Part shown: positions 9,562 to 19,302 of the stretch, piece by piece
Layout: every line of letters starts with the position of its first letter
Numbering within the stretch: position 1 is the first letter of the stretch
NCBI RefSeq assembly: GCF_023156505.1
Contig: NZ_JALNMJ010000003.1
Span: 310,001 to 374,000, forward strand
Direction of reading: 5' to 3'
Source: Roseibium sediminicola
GTDB taxonomy: Bacteria > Pseudomonadota > Alphaproteobacteria > Rhizobiales > Stappiaceae
Length of the DNA: 64,000 bases
The notes under the pieces: generated by a model
The model's database searches: none
What the model was told of the DNA's origin: nothing
The model's input: only the letters and a program-made list of their open reading frames with translations
Translations under genes and position numbers: made by a program

Positions 9562-11805
9562 CTATCCGTTCACCCGACTGACGCTCGACACATTCGGCTT
9601 GGTCCGCAATTGATTGATAATCCGGTTCAGATGCTTCAGGTCCCAGACTTCCAGATCAATGATCATCTGGTGAAAATCGGGCGCCCGCTGAACCATTTTC
9701 ACGTTGTCGATGTTGCCGCTGTTCTCTCCGATCACCTGGGCAATGGTGGCCAGGGAACCGGGTTCGTTGGCGGCCGATATGTCGAGACGGGCAGGGAAAC
9801 GCTCCGGATTGTTGACATCGATATCCCAGCGCACATCCACCCAGCGTTCGGTCTGGTCGTCGAATTCCTTCAGGGCGGGCGACTGTATCGGATAGATGGT
9901 CAGTCCTTCCGACGGGGTCAAGATGCCGACGATCCTGTCACCGGGCACCGCGCCGCCGTCGGGCGCATAGGACACCGGAATATCACCTGAAAGGCCACGG
10001 ATCGGCAGGGCGGGGCCTTCACCTTCCGGCTGTCCGGCCTCCGGCGCGCCGCCCGGGTGGAGTTCACCGGGCGGGATGCGGAATTTCAGGCCATGGCCCT
10101 GCTTCAGGCCGAACCAGCCTTCCTCGACCGGCGGTCCGGAAATGGCGACACGCTCGTCCTGGTAGTCCGGATGGGCCGATTTCAGCACGGTCTGGGCGCT
10201 GAGATCGCCGCGGCCGACCGCTGCCAGCAGATCGGCGACGCTCGACTGGTGGAGGGTGTCGAGAACAGCTTCCAGCAGGTCTTCCGAGTAGACCTTGTCG
10301 GCGCGGGCGAAGGCGCGCTTGAGAATATGCTCGCCAAGCGCGCCATATTGCTTGCGCACGGATTCCCGCGTGGCGCGGCGGATCGCCGCGCGGGCCTTGC
10401 CGGTGACGGCGATGGCCTCCCAGGCGGGCGGCGGTGTCTGCGCGGGCGAGCGGATGATCTCGACCTCGTCGCCATTATGCAGCTCGGTCACCAGCGGCAT
10501 GATCTTGCCGTTGATCTTGCAGCCGACGCAGGTGTTGCCGATGCCCGTGTGAACCGCATAGGCGAAATCGATCGGCGTCGCGCCGCGCGGCAGTGCGATC
10601 AGGCGGCCCTTGGGCGAGAAACAGAACACCTGGTCGTGGAACAGTTCCAGCTTGGTGTTTTCAAGGAATTCTTCCGGTGTGTCGCCCTGGGCCAGAAGCT
10701 CGGTCGTCCGGCGCAGCCATTCAAAGGCGCGGCAGTCTTCCGTGTGGCGGGCAATGTTTCGACCGCCAAATTCGCCGTCCTTGTAAAGCGCGTGCGCGGC
10801 GATGCCGTATTCCGCGACCCGGTTCATCGAAACGGTGCGGATCTGCAGTTCGACACGCTGGCGGGACGGACCGACGATGGTCGTGTGGATCGACTTGTAG
10901 TCGTTCTGCTTCGGCGTCGAGATGTAATCCTTGAACCGCCCCGGCACGGTCGGCCAGGTGGTGTGGATGACGCCCAGCACCCGGTAGCAAGCCTCGACCG
11001 TGGCAACAGTCACGCGGAAGCCGTAAATGTCGGACAGCTGTTCAAAGCCGATTGCCTTGCGCTGCATCTTGCGGAAAATCGAATAGGGCCGCTTTTCGCG
11101 CCCTTTCACCACCGCCGCCATGCCGCGCTCGCTCAGACGTTCGGTGAGCGTGGTCTCGATGTCCAGGATCAGGTCGCGATTGCGCTCACGCAAATCCGCC
11201 AGCCGGTCCGTGATGGTCTCATAGGCTTCCGGATTGAGCGTCTGGAAGGAAATGTCCTCCAGTTCCTCGCGCATGTCATGCATGCCCATGCGACCGGCGA
11301 GAGGCGCATAGATTTCCATGGTCTCTTCGGCGATCCGGCCGCGCTTGTGCTCCGGCATGTGATGGAGCGTGCGCATGTTGTGCAGCCGGTCCGCCAGTTT
11401 GACCAGCAGCACGCGGACGTCGTCGGCAATCGCCAGCAGCAGCTTGCGGAAGTTTTCCGCCTGCTTGGCCTTGCGGGAAACCAGGTCGAGACGGCTGATC
11501 TTGGTGAGGCCGTCGACAAGCTTGCCGATTTCCTCGCCGAACAGGCTGTCGATCTCTGACCTGGTGGCATCCGTGTCCTCGATCGTGTCGTGCAGCAGCG
11601 CGACAGCGATGGTCGCGTCATCGAGACGCAGATCGGTGAGGATTGCGGCAACTTCGAGTGGATGGGAAAAATAGGGGTCGCCAGACGCGCGCATCTGGGA
11701 GCCATGTTTCTGCATGGCGTAGACATAAGCCTTGTTGAGCAAGGCTTCGTCAGCTTCCGGATTGTAACGCGTAACCCGTTCAACGAGTTCGTATTGACGC
11801 ATCAT
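9562..11805 (-). CDS. rsh: Bifunctional (p)ppGpp synthetase/hydrolase (RelA/SpoT, Rsh)
   Basis: The product of about 747 residues controls the stringent response. Domains in order: an HD hydrolase (YFSHPLEVAAILTDL and ALLHDTIEDTDA), a nucleotidyltransferase synthetase (YKSIHTTIVGPSRQRVELQIRT written in two parts: YKSIHTTIV, then VELQIRT), a TGS domain (PIDFAYAVHTGIGN) and a C-terminal ACT domain (NEPGSLATIAQVIGENSGNI). Both catalytic halves look intact, so the enzyme should be bifunctional. It is the only long Rsh in the window, as is usual for alphaproteobacteria. A double ATG at 11805/11802 is preferred; an ATG at 11826 is an alternative. It follows rpoZ on the same strand. Confidence 0.95.
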   Translation of the reverse strand: MMRQYELVERVTRYNPEADEALLNKAYVYAMQKHGSQMRASGDPYFSHPLEVAAILTDLRLDDATIAVALLHDTIEDTDATRSEIDSLFGEEIGKLVDGLTKISRLDLVSRKAKQAENFRKLLLAIADDVRVLLVKLADRLHNMRTLHHMPEHKRGRIAEETMEIYAPLAGRMGMHDMREELEDISFQTLNPEAYETITDRLADLRERNRDLILDIETTLTERLSERGMAAVVKGREKRPYSIFRKMQRKAIGFEQLSDIYGFRVTVATVEACYRVLGVIHTTWPTVPGRFKDYISTPKQNDYKSIHTTIVGPSRQRVELQIRTVSMNRVAEYGIAAHALYKDGEFGGRNIARHTEDCRAFEWLRRTTELLAQGDTPEEFLENTKLELFHDQVFCFSPKGRLIALPRGATPIDFAYAVHTGIGNTCVGCKINGKIMPLVTELHNGDEVEIIRSPAQTPPPAWEAIAVTGKARAAIRRATRESVRKQYGALGEHILKRAFARADKVYSEDLLEAVLDTLHQSSVADLLAAVGRGDLSAQTVLKSAHPDYQDERVAISGPPVEEGWFGLKQGHGLKFRIPPGELHPGGAPEAGQPEGEGPALPIRGLSGDIPVSYAPDGGAVPGDRIVGILTPSEGLTIYPIQSPALKEFDDQTERWVDVRWDIDVNNPERFPARLDISAANEPGSLATIAQVIGENSGNIDNVKMVQRAPDFHQMIIDLEVWDLKHLNRIINQLRTKPNVSSVSRVNG

Positions 11806-11913
11806 GGCCGCAACCGACCCTGGCAACTGGCTGAGTCATCAGCGGTAAAGACAAAAAACGCCTGAAGCGCAGACCCTTGCCGGCCGCGCTTCAGACGAGC
11901 TTGTGACGAAAAA

Positions 11914-12315
11914 TCAAACGTCGTCGGTCCGCTCTGGCGGGACCAGGCCTTCGAGACCGCGCAGAAGGTCCTCCTCGGACATCCGGTCGAATTCGACAGC
12001 GCCATCGTCGACCTGATTGACCTGGGTCATCTGATGCTGGCCCGACGAGGGTACCAGCGGCACGGCCTCGGCTTCCGGCTCGTCCACTTCCACAAATTTC
12101 TGCAGCGAGTGGATTAGGTCTTCTTTCATGTCTTCCGGGCTGACGGTCTGCTCGGCAATCTCACGCAAGGCAACGACAGGGTTCTTGTCATTGTCGCGGT
12201 CAATGGTCAGCGGCGAACCGCTCGAGATCATACGAGCGCGATGCGCAGCAAGCAGCACCAGCTCAAACCGGTTTTCGACCTTGTCGATGCAGTCCTCGAC
12301 GGTCACGCGCGCCAT
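11914..12315 (-). CDS. rpoZ: RNA polymerase omega subunit
   Basis: Omega helps assemble RNA polymerase and, in proteobacteria, forms part of the ppGpp site. The N-terminal core [20 protein letters not shown] and the following [12 protein letters not shown] are the family hallmarks. The 133-residue protein has the long acidic C-terminal extension seen in alphaproteobacteria. A GGAG lies 8 bases before the ATG. It is directly upstream of rsh, so omega and the ppGpp enzyme share a neighbourhood and perhaps a transcript. Confidence 0.95.
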   Translation of the reverse strand: MARVTVEDCIDKVENRFELVLLAAHRARMISSGSPLTIDRDNDKNPVVALREIAEQTVSPEDMKEDLIHSLQKFVEVDEPEAEAVPLVPSSGQHQMTQVNQVDDGAVEFDRMSEEDLLRGLEGLVPPERTDDV

Positions 12316-12713
12316 TCGACGTCTCCATAGGCTTAAGGAACTTGAAGAACCAGCGTATAGTGTTCACGTTTCGAAAAAGCAACCCCTTGTCAGTTTTCGC
12401 CGCGAAAGGGCAATCGCCGAACGCGAGAGGCTAAAAACGCCGGATAAATTGCTCCAAAAGATCAAGGTCACTCGCTTTTGCATTGCGAGCAGCCAATATA
12501 ATAGTGTACGCCACTAAGAACGGCCCCGTTCAGAATCAGAAGGCCGTTGGGAAACAAAACTATAAGCTGCCTGAAGTCGTGTTCTACACTGCTCGCTGCG
12601 GCACTATATGCGTTGACTGAATGAGTGGGCTAATTGGACCAGGAGCGGGAAACCAGGTCCCATTAGACAAGTTTTAAGCTCAGCGCATATAACTCGGAAA
12701 GGTTTCAAATTAG
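12316..12713. other. Divergent intergenic region, rpoZ / NYN gene
   Basis: This 398-bp stretch separates the divergent rpoZ and NYN genes and should carry both promoters. A perfect 7-bp inverted repeat (AACGGCC at 12519-12525, GGCCGTT at 12542-12548) lies in the middle without a T-run, so it is not an obvious terminator. A TATAAT hexamer at 12496-12501 has no good -35 partner. I recognise no RNA gene. Confidence 0.4.
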
Positions 12714-13307
12714 ATGTTTGACGCTCGAGAAAAGGTTGCTTTGTTCATTGATGGAGCAAACTTGTACTCAACTGCCAAGGCCATTGGCTTTGACATCGAC
12801 TACAAGCGTTTGCTGAAGGAATTCCAAGGGCAGGCGTATCTCTTGCGCGCGTATTATTATACGGCGCTGATCGAAGACCAGGAATATTCCTCCATCCGTC
12901 CTTTGATCGACTGGCTCGACTATAACGGCTACAAGGTCATCACCAAACCGGTGAAGGAATTTGTGGACAGCGCCGGCCGCCGCAAGGTGAAGGGCAACAT
13001 GGACATCGAACTGGCCGTGGACGCGATGGAACTGGTCGATACCGTCGACCATATTGTTCTGTTCTCCGGCGATGGCGACTTCCGCTCCCTGGTGGAAGCC
13101 CTGCAACGCAAGGGCCGCAAGGTGAGTGTCGTATCGACGCTGAAGACCCAGCCGCCGATGATCGCCGACGACCTGCGCCGTCAGGCGGACCATTTCATCG
13201 ATCTGGCAAGCCTTGCCAACAAGATCGGCCGCGATCCGTCCGAACGGCCCGCCCGTCCGCAGACACCTGTCCATGTGGACGAGGATGACGAGGACGACGA
13301 TTACTAA
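12714..13307 (+). CDS. NYN domain protein (LabA/DUF88 family)
   Basis: A 197-residue protein of the LabA/DUF88 branch of NYN domains, which share a PIN-like nuclease fold. The acidic residues expected of the metal site are visible in VALFIDGANLY (Asp14), NMDIELAVDAM and LFSGDGDFRSLVEALQRKG. The C-terminal tail is acidic and disordered (DEDDEDDDY). The family is thought to act on RNA; the substrate is unknown. It lies upstream of the uracil-DNA glycosylase gene by 8 bp, so the two are probably co-transcribed. In related genomes it also sits next to rpoZ. Confidence 0.88.
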   Translation: MFDAREKVALFIDGANLYSTAKAIGFDIDYKRLLKEFQGQAYLLRAYYYTALIEDQEYSSIRPLIDWLDYNGYKVITKPVKEFVDSAGRRKVKGNMDIELAVDAMELVDTVDHIVLFSGDGDFRSLVEALQRKGRKVSVVSTLKTQPPMIADDLRRQADHFIDLASLANKIGRDPSERPARPQTPVHVDEDDEDDDY

Positions 13308-13315
13308 GGCCCGCG

Positions 13316-13975
13316 ATGCCCTCTCAACGCACAGAGTTCGGACCGGTAGATCCGCCCCTGGATTGTCCGGCCTGCCCGCGGCTTGTCGCCCTGCGCGAAG
13401 AGCTGGTTGAGGCGCATCCCGACTGGCACAACGCACCGGTGCCGACCTTCGGCGCCTCGGCGCCTCGGCTGCTGGTGATAGGCCTGGCGCCCGGCATGAA
13501 GGGCGCCAACTGCACCGGGCGGCCATTTACCGGCGACTATGCCGGCGATCTTCTCTACAAGACCATGATTGACTATGGCTTTGCGTCGGGCACCTACCAG
13601 GCGCGGCCGGATGACGGTCTGGAACTGGTGGATGCCATGATCACCAACGCCGTGCGCTGCCTGCCGCCGCAGAACAAGCCGACCGGTCCGGAAATCAAGA
13701 CCTGCCGGCCATATCTTCTGGCGACGCTGGCGGCCAATCCGTCGATCCGCGCCGTCCTGGCGCTCGGGCGGATTGCGCATGAGACCTTCCTGACCGCTCT
13801 GGGCCAGCGCCGGGCGGCCTTTCCCTTCGCCCATTGCGCCGAGCACAAGCTGCCGGGCACCGAGTTGACCCTTTTCGACAGCTACCATTGCTCTCGTTAC
13901 AACACCAATACGGGCCGTCTGACGGAAGAGATGTTCCGCTCGGTCTTCGACAAGATCCGCACGCATATCCCCTGA
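13316..13975 (+). CDS. Uracil-DNA glycosylase, family 5 (UdgB-like)
   Basis: This 219-residue enzyme removes uracil and related lesions from DNA. Motif 1 reads GLAPGMKGANCTGRPFTGD, in which an alanine replaces the catalytic Asp/Asn of families 1 and 4; this is the family 5 (UDGb) pattern. NAVRCLPPQNKPTGPE and the C-terminal SYHCSRYNTNTGRLT match as well. The N-terminal CPACPRL with further cysteines suggests an Fe-S cluster as in families 4 and 5. The gene follows the NYN gene by 8 bp and converges on the bpt gene. Confidence 0.9.
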   Translation: MPSQRTEFGPVDPPLDCPACPRLVALREELVEAHPDWHNAPVPTFGASAPRLLVIGLAPGMKGANCTGRPFTGDYAGDLLYKTMIDYGFASGTYQARPDDGLELVDAMITNAVRCLPPQNKPTGPEIKTCRPYLLATLAANPSIRAVLALGRIAHETFLTALGQRRAAFPFAHCAEHKLPGTELTLFDSYHCSRYNTNTGRLTEEMFRSVFDKIRTHIP

Positions 13976-13993
13976 AGATCCCGACCGGCACGG

Positions 13994-14776
13994 TCAGTCC
14001 TCCGAGTGCGGCTCTTTCTGATAGGCAGCGGCGTCGGTAACGACCCAGCCATTCGGGCCGAGATGTTCCTGCGGTCTGAAGCGGGCCTTGTAGGCCATCT
14101 TCTGAGAGCCATCGACCCAGTAGCCGAGATAGACGTAGGGCAGGTTCATCTTCCGGGCGCGATCGATGTGATCCAGGATCATGTAGGTTCCGAGTGCCGT
14201 CTCTTCGTATGACGGATCGTAGAAGGAATAGACCATCGACAGTCCGTCCGAGAGCTGATCGCTGAGGGCAACGCCCAGAAGCGGGCCTTCGCCCGCGCCG
14301 GTGATGAAGCTGTTCGGTCCGCGCCGGCGGTATTCGAGCACCAGGGTCTCCACATGGGTGTCCTCGACCATCATCGCATAGTCGAGCACGCTCATCTCGG
14401 TCATGCCGCCGTTCTCGTGGCGGGTCTCGAGATAGTCGCGGAAGAGATCATACTGTTCGGCGGAAGGGCTGGGGGGCAGGCGGGCGCCGACAAGATCGGA
14501 CGCGGATTTCCAGACGCGCTTGAAGGACTTGGTCCATTTGAAATCGTCGACGCGCACACGCACCGAGATGCAAGCCTGGCAGCGTTCGCAGGCGGGCCGG
14601 TAGGCGATGTTCTGGCTGCGGCGGAAACCGCCTTGGGTCAGCACCTCGTTGAGCGCGGGCGCGCCATGGCCGACAAGATGCGTGAAGACCTTGCGCTCCT
14701 GCTTGCCCTCTAGATAAGGGCACGGCGCCGGTGCCGTAAGATAGAACTGCGGATGATCTGTGGGGTGCCGTGTCAC
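13994..14776 (-). CDS. bpt: Aminoacyl-tRNA--protein transferase (Bpt type)
   Basis: The 260-residue product belongs to the ATE/Bpt family that transfers an amino acid (leucine in characterised bacterial Bpt) from tRNA to N-terminal Asp or Glu, marking proteins for ClpS/ClpAP degradation. The conserved N-terminal features are [16 protein letters not shown] and the cysteine cluster in [15 protein letters not shown]. The C-terminal GNAT-like part includes [20 protein letters not shown]. The gene is 28 bp from the SLC13-type transporter gene upstream on the same strand. The exact amino acid specificity cannot be read from the sequence. Confidence 0.92.
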   Translation of the reverse strand: MTRHPTDHPQFYLTAPAPCPYLEGKQERKVFTHLVGHGAPALNEVLTQGGFRRSQNIAYRPACERCQACISVRVRVDDFKWTKSFKRVWKSASDLVGARLPPSPSAEQYDLFRDYLETRHENGGMTEMSVLDYAMMVEDTHVETLVLEYRRRGPNSFITGAGEGPLLGVALSDQLSDGLSMVYSFYDPSYEETALGTYMILDHIDRARKMNLPYVYLGYWVDGSQKMAYKARFRPQEHLGPNGWVVTDAAAYQKEPHSED

Positions 14777-14804
14777 CTTGTTGTCCCGCTAATCCCTCTG
14801 TGTT

Positions 14805-16637
14805 TCACAATCCATAATACCATGGCGCGACTAAAGAGAAGGTCAACCAAAGAATAAGGGCGAGCGGCGTGCCGGCGCGCACGAAATCGTTGAACTTGTA
14901 GTGGCCCGGACCCATGACGATCAGGTTGGTCTGGTAGCCGATCGGCGTCGCGAAAGAGGAATTGGCGGCAATGATCAGGCAGACCACGAAGGCTTCCGGG
15001 CTTGCGTCAATCTGCTGCGCCAGGTTGATGGCGATCGGTGTGAACAGGACCGCCGCCGCGTTGTTCGACAGGAAGTTGGTCAGGATCATCACGATGAAGA
15101 ACAGCGCCGACAGCACCATCGGCGCCGACGCGCCTTCCATGACATGCACCAGTGCCGTGGCGATGGCCGTGGCCCCGCCCGTGCCTTCCAGGGCGACCGC
15201 GCCGGCAAGCGACGCGCCGACGAGCATGAAAATGCGGCTGTCGATGGCGCGCATGGCCTGACGGATGTTGAGGCAGCCGGAGGCGATCATGGCGAAGGTG
15301 CCGGCCACTGCCGTGGTCACGATCGGCACCAGGCCGCTGGCGGCGAGCGCAACAACGCAGGCGAAGATGATCAGGGCGCGCGGTGCATAGCGCTTGCGCG
15401 GCACTTCGGCCATCGACCAGTCGAGCAGCAATACGTCGCGATTGCCGCGCAGGCGCGCGATTTCCTCTTCGCTGCCGGAGACCAGCAGCACGTCGCCGGC
15501 TTCCAGGCGGATGTCGTTCATGGCCATGCGCGGCATGCGGCTGCGCCGCTGGATGCCCATGACCAGGCAGCCGGTGTCCGAATAGAACCCGGATTGCGGC
15601 AGGGTCCGGCCCATGAGCCGAGAGGCCGGGGCGACCACCACTTCCGCGAGGCTGATCGATCCGGGCGGCGCGGCCTGGTTTTGACCCGCGTTGCTTGTGT
15701 CCGTGTCGGCTTCCATAAGCGGCTGGCGCCGGGCAAGCGCATTGGCGAGGGCTGTGCGGGTCGCCGCGACGATCACCGTGTCGCCGGGCTGCAGCACCAC
15801 ATTTTCGAATGGCGGCAGGATCGGTTTCTGGCCGCGCTGCACCAGGCGCACGGTCATGTCTTTCAGCTTCGGAAACATGCCGGAGACCGATTCCACGCCC
15901 ACCAGCGGATGGCCATAGGTGATGCTGATCTGGGCAATGAACTGCTTGCCGGAGGTCGCCTGAAATTCTTCCGCCATGGTTTTGCGGACTTTCAACAGCC
16001 TGGGCATCAGGAACAGGACATAGATTGCCCCGACACCGGCGACGATCAGGCCGATTGGAGTGAAGCTGAAGAAGGTCAGCCTGAGATCCGAGGACTGGGC
16101 AGCGTAATTGGCGACCAGAAGGTTGGTCGACGACCCGATCAGGGTGGTCATGCCCCCCAGAATGGCGAGGAACGACAGTGGCATCAGCACCCGGGCAGGG
16201 GACTGGCCAACGGTGGCCGCAACCGCCGTCAGGATCGGCAGGAACATCACTACAACAGGCGTATTATTCAAAAAGGCGCTCAGGATCGCAACGGCGATCA
16301 GGACGGGAACCGCGGCATAAAGGGACCGCCCGCGTGTCATCCGCACGATCGCCTTGGCAGGGGCTTCCAGCGCATCTGTCTGGAACAGGCCCTGACCGAT
16401 GATCAGGAGGCAGATCACGGTGATCAGCGCCGGATTGGCGAAGCCGGCGAGAAAGTCTCCCGATGTGATCGGGGACCCGTTCGGTGCCGTCACCGGGAAG
16501 ACAGAGAAGATGACAATGAAGGCGGAGACGGAACCGAGAGCGACTGTTTCGATCGGGTAACGCTCCAAGGCGTACAGAACGACAGTTGACGCGATCACCA
16601 GAAAGGTCAGCGCCATTGCAATATCAACTGAATCCAT
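14805..16637 (-). CDS. SLC13/DASS-type permease with RCK_C domains
   Basis: A 610-residue inner-membrane transporter. The two halves of membrane helices (for example ALITVICLLIIGQGLF and PVLIAVAILSAFLNNTPVVV) carry the ArsB/NhaD-like superfamily repeat, with the paired signatures GSSTNLLV and IGYQTNLIVMGPG. Between them lie two TrkA-C (RCK_C) regulatory domains (about residues 225-305 and 320-405: VVLQPGDTVIVAATR and IRLEAGDVLLVSGSEEE). Relatives carry sulfate, dicarboxylates or other anions coupled to Na+ or H+. The substrate here is not evident. The start at 16637 has no strong ribosome site. Confidence 0.85.
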   Translation of the reverse strand: MDSVDIAMALTFLVIASTVVLYALERYPIETVALGSVSAFIVIFSVFPVTAPNGSPITSGDFLAGFANPALITVICLLIIGQGLFQTDALEAPAKAIVRMTRGRSLYAAVPVLIAVAILSAFLNNTPVVVMFLPILTAVAATVGQSPARVLMPLSFLAILGGMTTLIGSSTNLLVANYAAQSSDLRLTFFSFTPIGLIVAGVGAIYVLFLMPRLLKVRKTMAEEFQATSGKQFIAQISITYGHPLVGVESVSGMFPKLKDMTVRLVQRGQKPILPPFENVVLQPGDTVIVAATRTALANALARRQPLMEADTDTSNAGQNQAAPPGSISLAEVVVAPASRLMGRTLPQSGFYSDTGCLVMGIQRRSRMPRMAMNDIRLEAGDVLLVSGSEEEIARLRGNRDVLLLDWSMAEVPRKRYAPRALIIFACVVALAASGLVPIVTTAVAGTFAMIASGCLNIRQAMRAIDSRIFMLVGASLAGAVALEGTGGATAIATALVHVMEGASAPMVLSALFFIVMILTNFLSNNAAAVLFTPIAINLAQQIDASPEAFVVCLIIAANSSFATPIGYQTNLIVMGPGHYKFNDFVRAGTPLALILWLTFSLVAPWYYGL

Positions 16638-16884
16638 TCACCTGCCCAAGGCCACCATGGCCGATACACCAAAGCGCACTCTAAATCAGGCGGTCCCGGG
16701 ATTGGAAGGGGCAAGATATCAGTTTGCCGTTGATAGTTTCGCGCCGGATCGCGGCAGGTGCCGCCGGACTATCCGTTGGTTGGGTCACATCTTGGACCGG
16801 GACCAGGCCTGCCCGGTGACGTTCCAGCTGGAGCAGCCGTGTTCTTTGAAGGCGGCGTTTCCGGTACGAGGGGCTGAGGCGGTC

Positions 16885-17391
16885 TTATTCGTGTGTGCTC
16901 ATGTAGCTGCGGTGATAGGCCGAGTTGATCACCACCGTGCCCAGCACGAGATCGTGCAACAGGCGCTTGCGATCGGAGAACAGCGACACCAGCAGCACCA
17001 GCGGCGTCAGCAGCGAGATAGAGAACCAGAACAGGAGCGCGTGGACGGCGGCGAGCAGCGGGTAAGGTTTGGCGCCGTACCAGAGCCGCATTTCCAGGCC
17101 CATCGCGCGCATTCCCAACGTCGAGGCCTGCGGTCCGCCAAGGGTGAAGGCGACATAGAGCAGTGCGACGGCGGTCGGCAGGATGCCGTAGAGCAGAAAG
17201 CCGAGGCCGAGGGTGAAGACACCCAGGAAGAAAACCAGGATGCCGGCGCCGAAGGTCAGGAGTGCGATCACCACCACATCGATGAGAAACGCGAAGATCC
17301 GCCGGCTGCGCACGCCCGAAAACAGCTCCGGATTGCGCACAGGATCGAACACGTCCTGGCGGCCATAGTCCGAGGTGGTTTCAGCTGACAT
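16885..17391 (-). CDS. RDD family membrane protein
   Basis: A 168-residue protein with the RDD signature SRRIFAFLIDVVVIALL near residue 30. Three or four membrane segments follow (GILVFFLGVFTLGLGFLLYG, ILPTAVALLYVAF, HALLFWFSISLLTPLVLLVSLF) and a C-terminal RKRLLHDLVLGTVVI. The start at 17391 is supported by GGGAG nine bases upstream; a longer frame to 17460 lacks such a site. RDD proteins are poorly characterised, and some act in ion homeostasis. About 245 bp upstream of the SLC13 gene start, between 16638 and 16884, no gene is apparent. Confidence 0.85.
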   Translation of the reverse strand: MSAETTSDYGRQDVFDPVRNPELFSGVRSRRIFAFLIDVVVIALLTFGAGILVFFLGVFTLGLGFLLYGILPTAVALLYVAFTLGGPQASTLGMRAMGLEMRLWYGAKPYPLLAAVHALLFWFSISLLTPLVLLVSLFSDRKRLLHDLVLGTVVINSAYHRSYMSTHE

Positions 17392-17615
17392 CGTGCGGGC
17401 TCCCTGAAATTTTGCTGACCTCCATGTGGGGATTGGCGAGGGATTTCGCAAATGCGCCATGAAGGGTGTGCATCCTCTCCAGATGGCGGCACCTTCCGGG
17501 AACCCTGACGCACCTTGTCATGTTCCGGAACGATTGGACCGGTATTTTTGCCGTTGCGTCAATTTCGATCCGCCGCCTATAGTTCGCGGGGGCTCGCGAG
17601 AATTGAGGGAAACAT

Positions 17616-18566
17616 ATGGTTCGCGTTTTTGGTGCGGCAGTCGCTTTTGCAATTCTTCTCACTGGTGCCCCCGTCAGGGCCGCCGATATGGTGATCGGCC
17701 TGCCAGCCTGGCCATCCGCCCAGGTGACCGCCCACATCATCGCCGAAACGCTCAAGGACCGTTACGGCCTGGACGCCGAACTCCAGGAACGCGGTACCAT
17801 GACCTTGCTGGCCGGCGTCGGCCGCGGCGAGGTACAGGTTCACCCGGAAGTCTGGCTGCCGAACCTTGCGCGCCAGGTCGACAAGCTCAGCAACGAGGAC
17901 AAGGTTCTGAAGCTGAATACCGCGGGCGTTTCGGCAACGCAAAACATCTGCGCCACCAAGGCTACGGTAGAACAGACCGGTGTGAAGGCGGTCGCCGATC
18001 TGCTGAAGCCGGAGATCGCCGCGCAATTCGACAGCGATGGCGATGGCAAGGGCGAGATCTGGATCGGAGCGCCGACCTGGTCCTCCACCGAAATCGAAAA
18101 GATCCGCGCGCATTCCTATGGCTACGACAAGACCATGACCTTGCTGGAAATGCCTGAGGACATTGCCATGGCGGCCGTCGATGCCGCGTCCTCCCTCGGC
18201 CGGCCGATCGTGTTTTATTGCTACGGCCCGCATCATGTCTTCCAGCTCCATGACATCGTCATGCTGGAGGAGCCGGCTTACGATCCCGCCCGCTGGACGA
18301 TCGTCCACCGCGCCGACAGCAACGATTGGCTCGAGCAGTCAAATGCCGACACGGCCTGGGACGCGTCCTCGTTCCATGTGGCCTATGCCGCATCGCTGAG
18401 CGAGCAACGGCCCGAGGTGGCGTCGTTCCTGTCAGCCATTGCCCTCAACGCCAAGGATATCACCGCGATGAGCTATGCCGTTGAAGTCGAGGACAAGCCG
18501 GCGGACGTGGTCGCCAGGGAGTGGATCGCCGGCAACAAGGACCGGATCGGGGAGTGGACCAAATGA
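17616..18566 (+). CDS. Glycine betaine/choline-type ABC transporter substrate-binding protein (orphan)
   Basis: A 316-residue periplasmic binding protein of the OpuAC/ProX type. It has a Sec signal peptide (VFGAAVAFAILLTGAPVRA, cleavage before ADMVIG). The motif IWIGAPTWSSTEIEKIRAHSYG and the following tryptophan- and tyrosine-rich segments fit quaternary-ammonium binders. No permease or ATPase gene lies beside it. Its stop overlaps the start of the downstream L,D-transpeptidase gene (ATGA), so the two are translated together. It may feed a transporter encoded elsewhere or act as a sensor; its ligand is inferred only from the family. Confidence 0.85.
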   Translation: MVRVFGAAVAFAILLTGAPVRAADMVIGLPAWPSAQVTAHIIAETLKDRYGLDAELQERGTMTLLAGVGRGEVQVHPEVWLPNLARQVDKLSNEDKVLKLNTAGVSATQNICATKATVEQTGVKAVADLLKPEIAAQFDSDGDGKGEIWIGAPTWSSTEIEKIRAHSYGYDKTMTLLEMPEDIAMAAVDAASSLGRPIVFYCYGPHHVFQLHDIVMLEEPAYDPARWTIVHRADSNDWLEQSNADTAWDASSFHVAYAASLSEQRPEVASFLSAIALNAKDITAMSYAVEVEDKPADVVAREWIAGNKDRIGEWTK

Positions 18567-19255
18567 GCGGCCTGATGAGCAAACTGGCGGCAGGCCTGCG
18601 CGCCGCCTTCACATGGGGACCGGCCGCACTGGTGCTGACCCTGGCAGGCGTCGCCATGGCGCAGAATGTCGGCACCCAGATCTATGACAACACCAACCGC
18701 AAATGGGTCGACTACACGCCTCAGGTCGCCGCGCGCTATTACCGCATCCATGGTCAGGCGCCGGAAGAGTTCCAGCGGCAGGTGGTCCAGTTCCGCACGG
18801 CGGAAAAGCCCGGCACGATCATCATCGACGGCGACCGGCATTTTCTCTATCTGGTTCTGCCCAATTTCCAGGCGATCCGCTACGGTATCGGTGTCGGCCG
18901 GGAAGGCTTCGGCTGGGCCGGTATCGTCAAGGTGGGCCGCAAGCAGGAATGGCCGACCTGGACCCCGCCCAAGGAAATGATCGAGCGCGATCCGGACTCG
19001 GCAAAATGGGCCAACGGCATGCCCGGCGGACCGGACAATCCGCTCGGTGCGCGGGCGCTGTATATCTACGAAGGCAACCGGGACACGATCTACCGCATTC
19101 ACGGGACCAATCAGCCCTGGTCAATCGGCCTGAACATTTCGTCCGGCTGTATCCGGATGAACAATGATGATGTCACCGATCTCTACAGCCGAGTCGAGAT
19201 TGGAGCCAAGGTGATCGTCCTGATGCAGGGCGCGGCGCTCTACAAGGGTGTTTGA
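18563..19255 (+). CDS. L,D-transpeptidase (YkuD family)
   Basis: A 230-residue secreted or membrane-anchored enzyme that cross-links or modifies peptidoglycan. The N-terminal hydrophobic segment (AALVLTLAGVAMA) is a signal peptide. The YkuD active-site motif is complete: IYRIHGTNQPWSIGLNISSGCIRMNN, given in two parts as YRIHGTNQ and ISSGCIRMNN, with the catalytic cysteine in SGCIRM. The ATG at 18563 overlaps the upstream stop, and an upstream in-frame start at 18521 is therefore disfavoured. Paired with the binding-protein gene, it suggests an envelope or osmotic role, which is inference. Confidence 0.92.
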   Translation: MSGLMSKLAAGLRAAFTWGPAALVLTLAGVAMAQNVGTQIYDNTNRKWVDYTPQVAARYYRIHGQAPEEFQRQVVQFRTAEKPGTIIIDGDRHFLYLVLPNFQAIRYGIGVGREGFGWAGIVKVGRKQEWPTWTPPKEMIERDPDSAKWANGMPGGPDNPLGARALYIYEGNRDTIYRIHGTNQPWSIGLNISSGCIRMNNDDVTDLYSRVEIGAKVIVLMQGAALYKGV

Positions 19256-19302
19256 TGGGGCGCGCATGATCGGGGCGTTGGTGGGATAGGAAAGGGCAAA
19301 GC

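Noticed and set aside
12519-12548. Inverted repeat AACGGCC/GGCCGTT as a terminator
   Set aside because: No T-run on either side and it lies between divergent genes.
14901-16589. Long open frame on the plus strand opposite the SLC13-type transporter gene
   Set aside because: It mirrors a well-supported gene, is rich in Arg, Gly, His and Asp as antisense frames of high-GC genes are, and has no recognisable domain.
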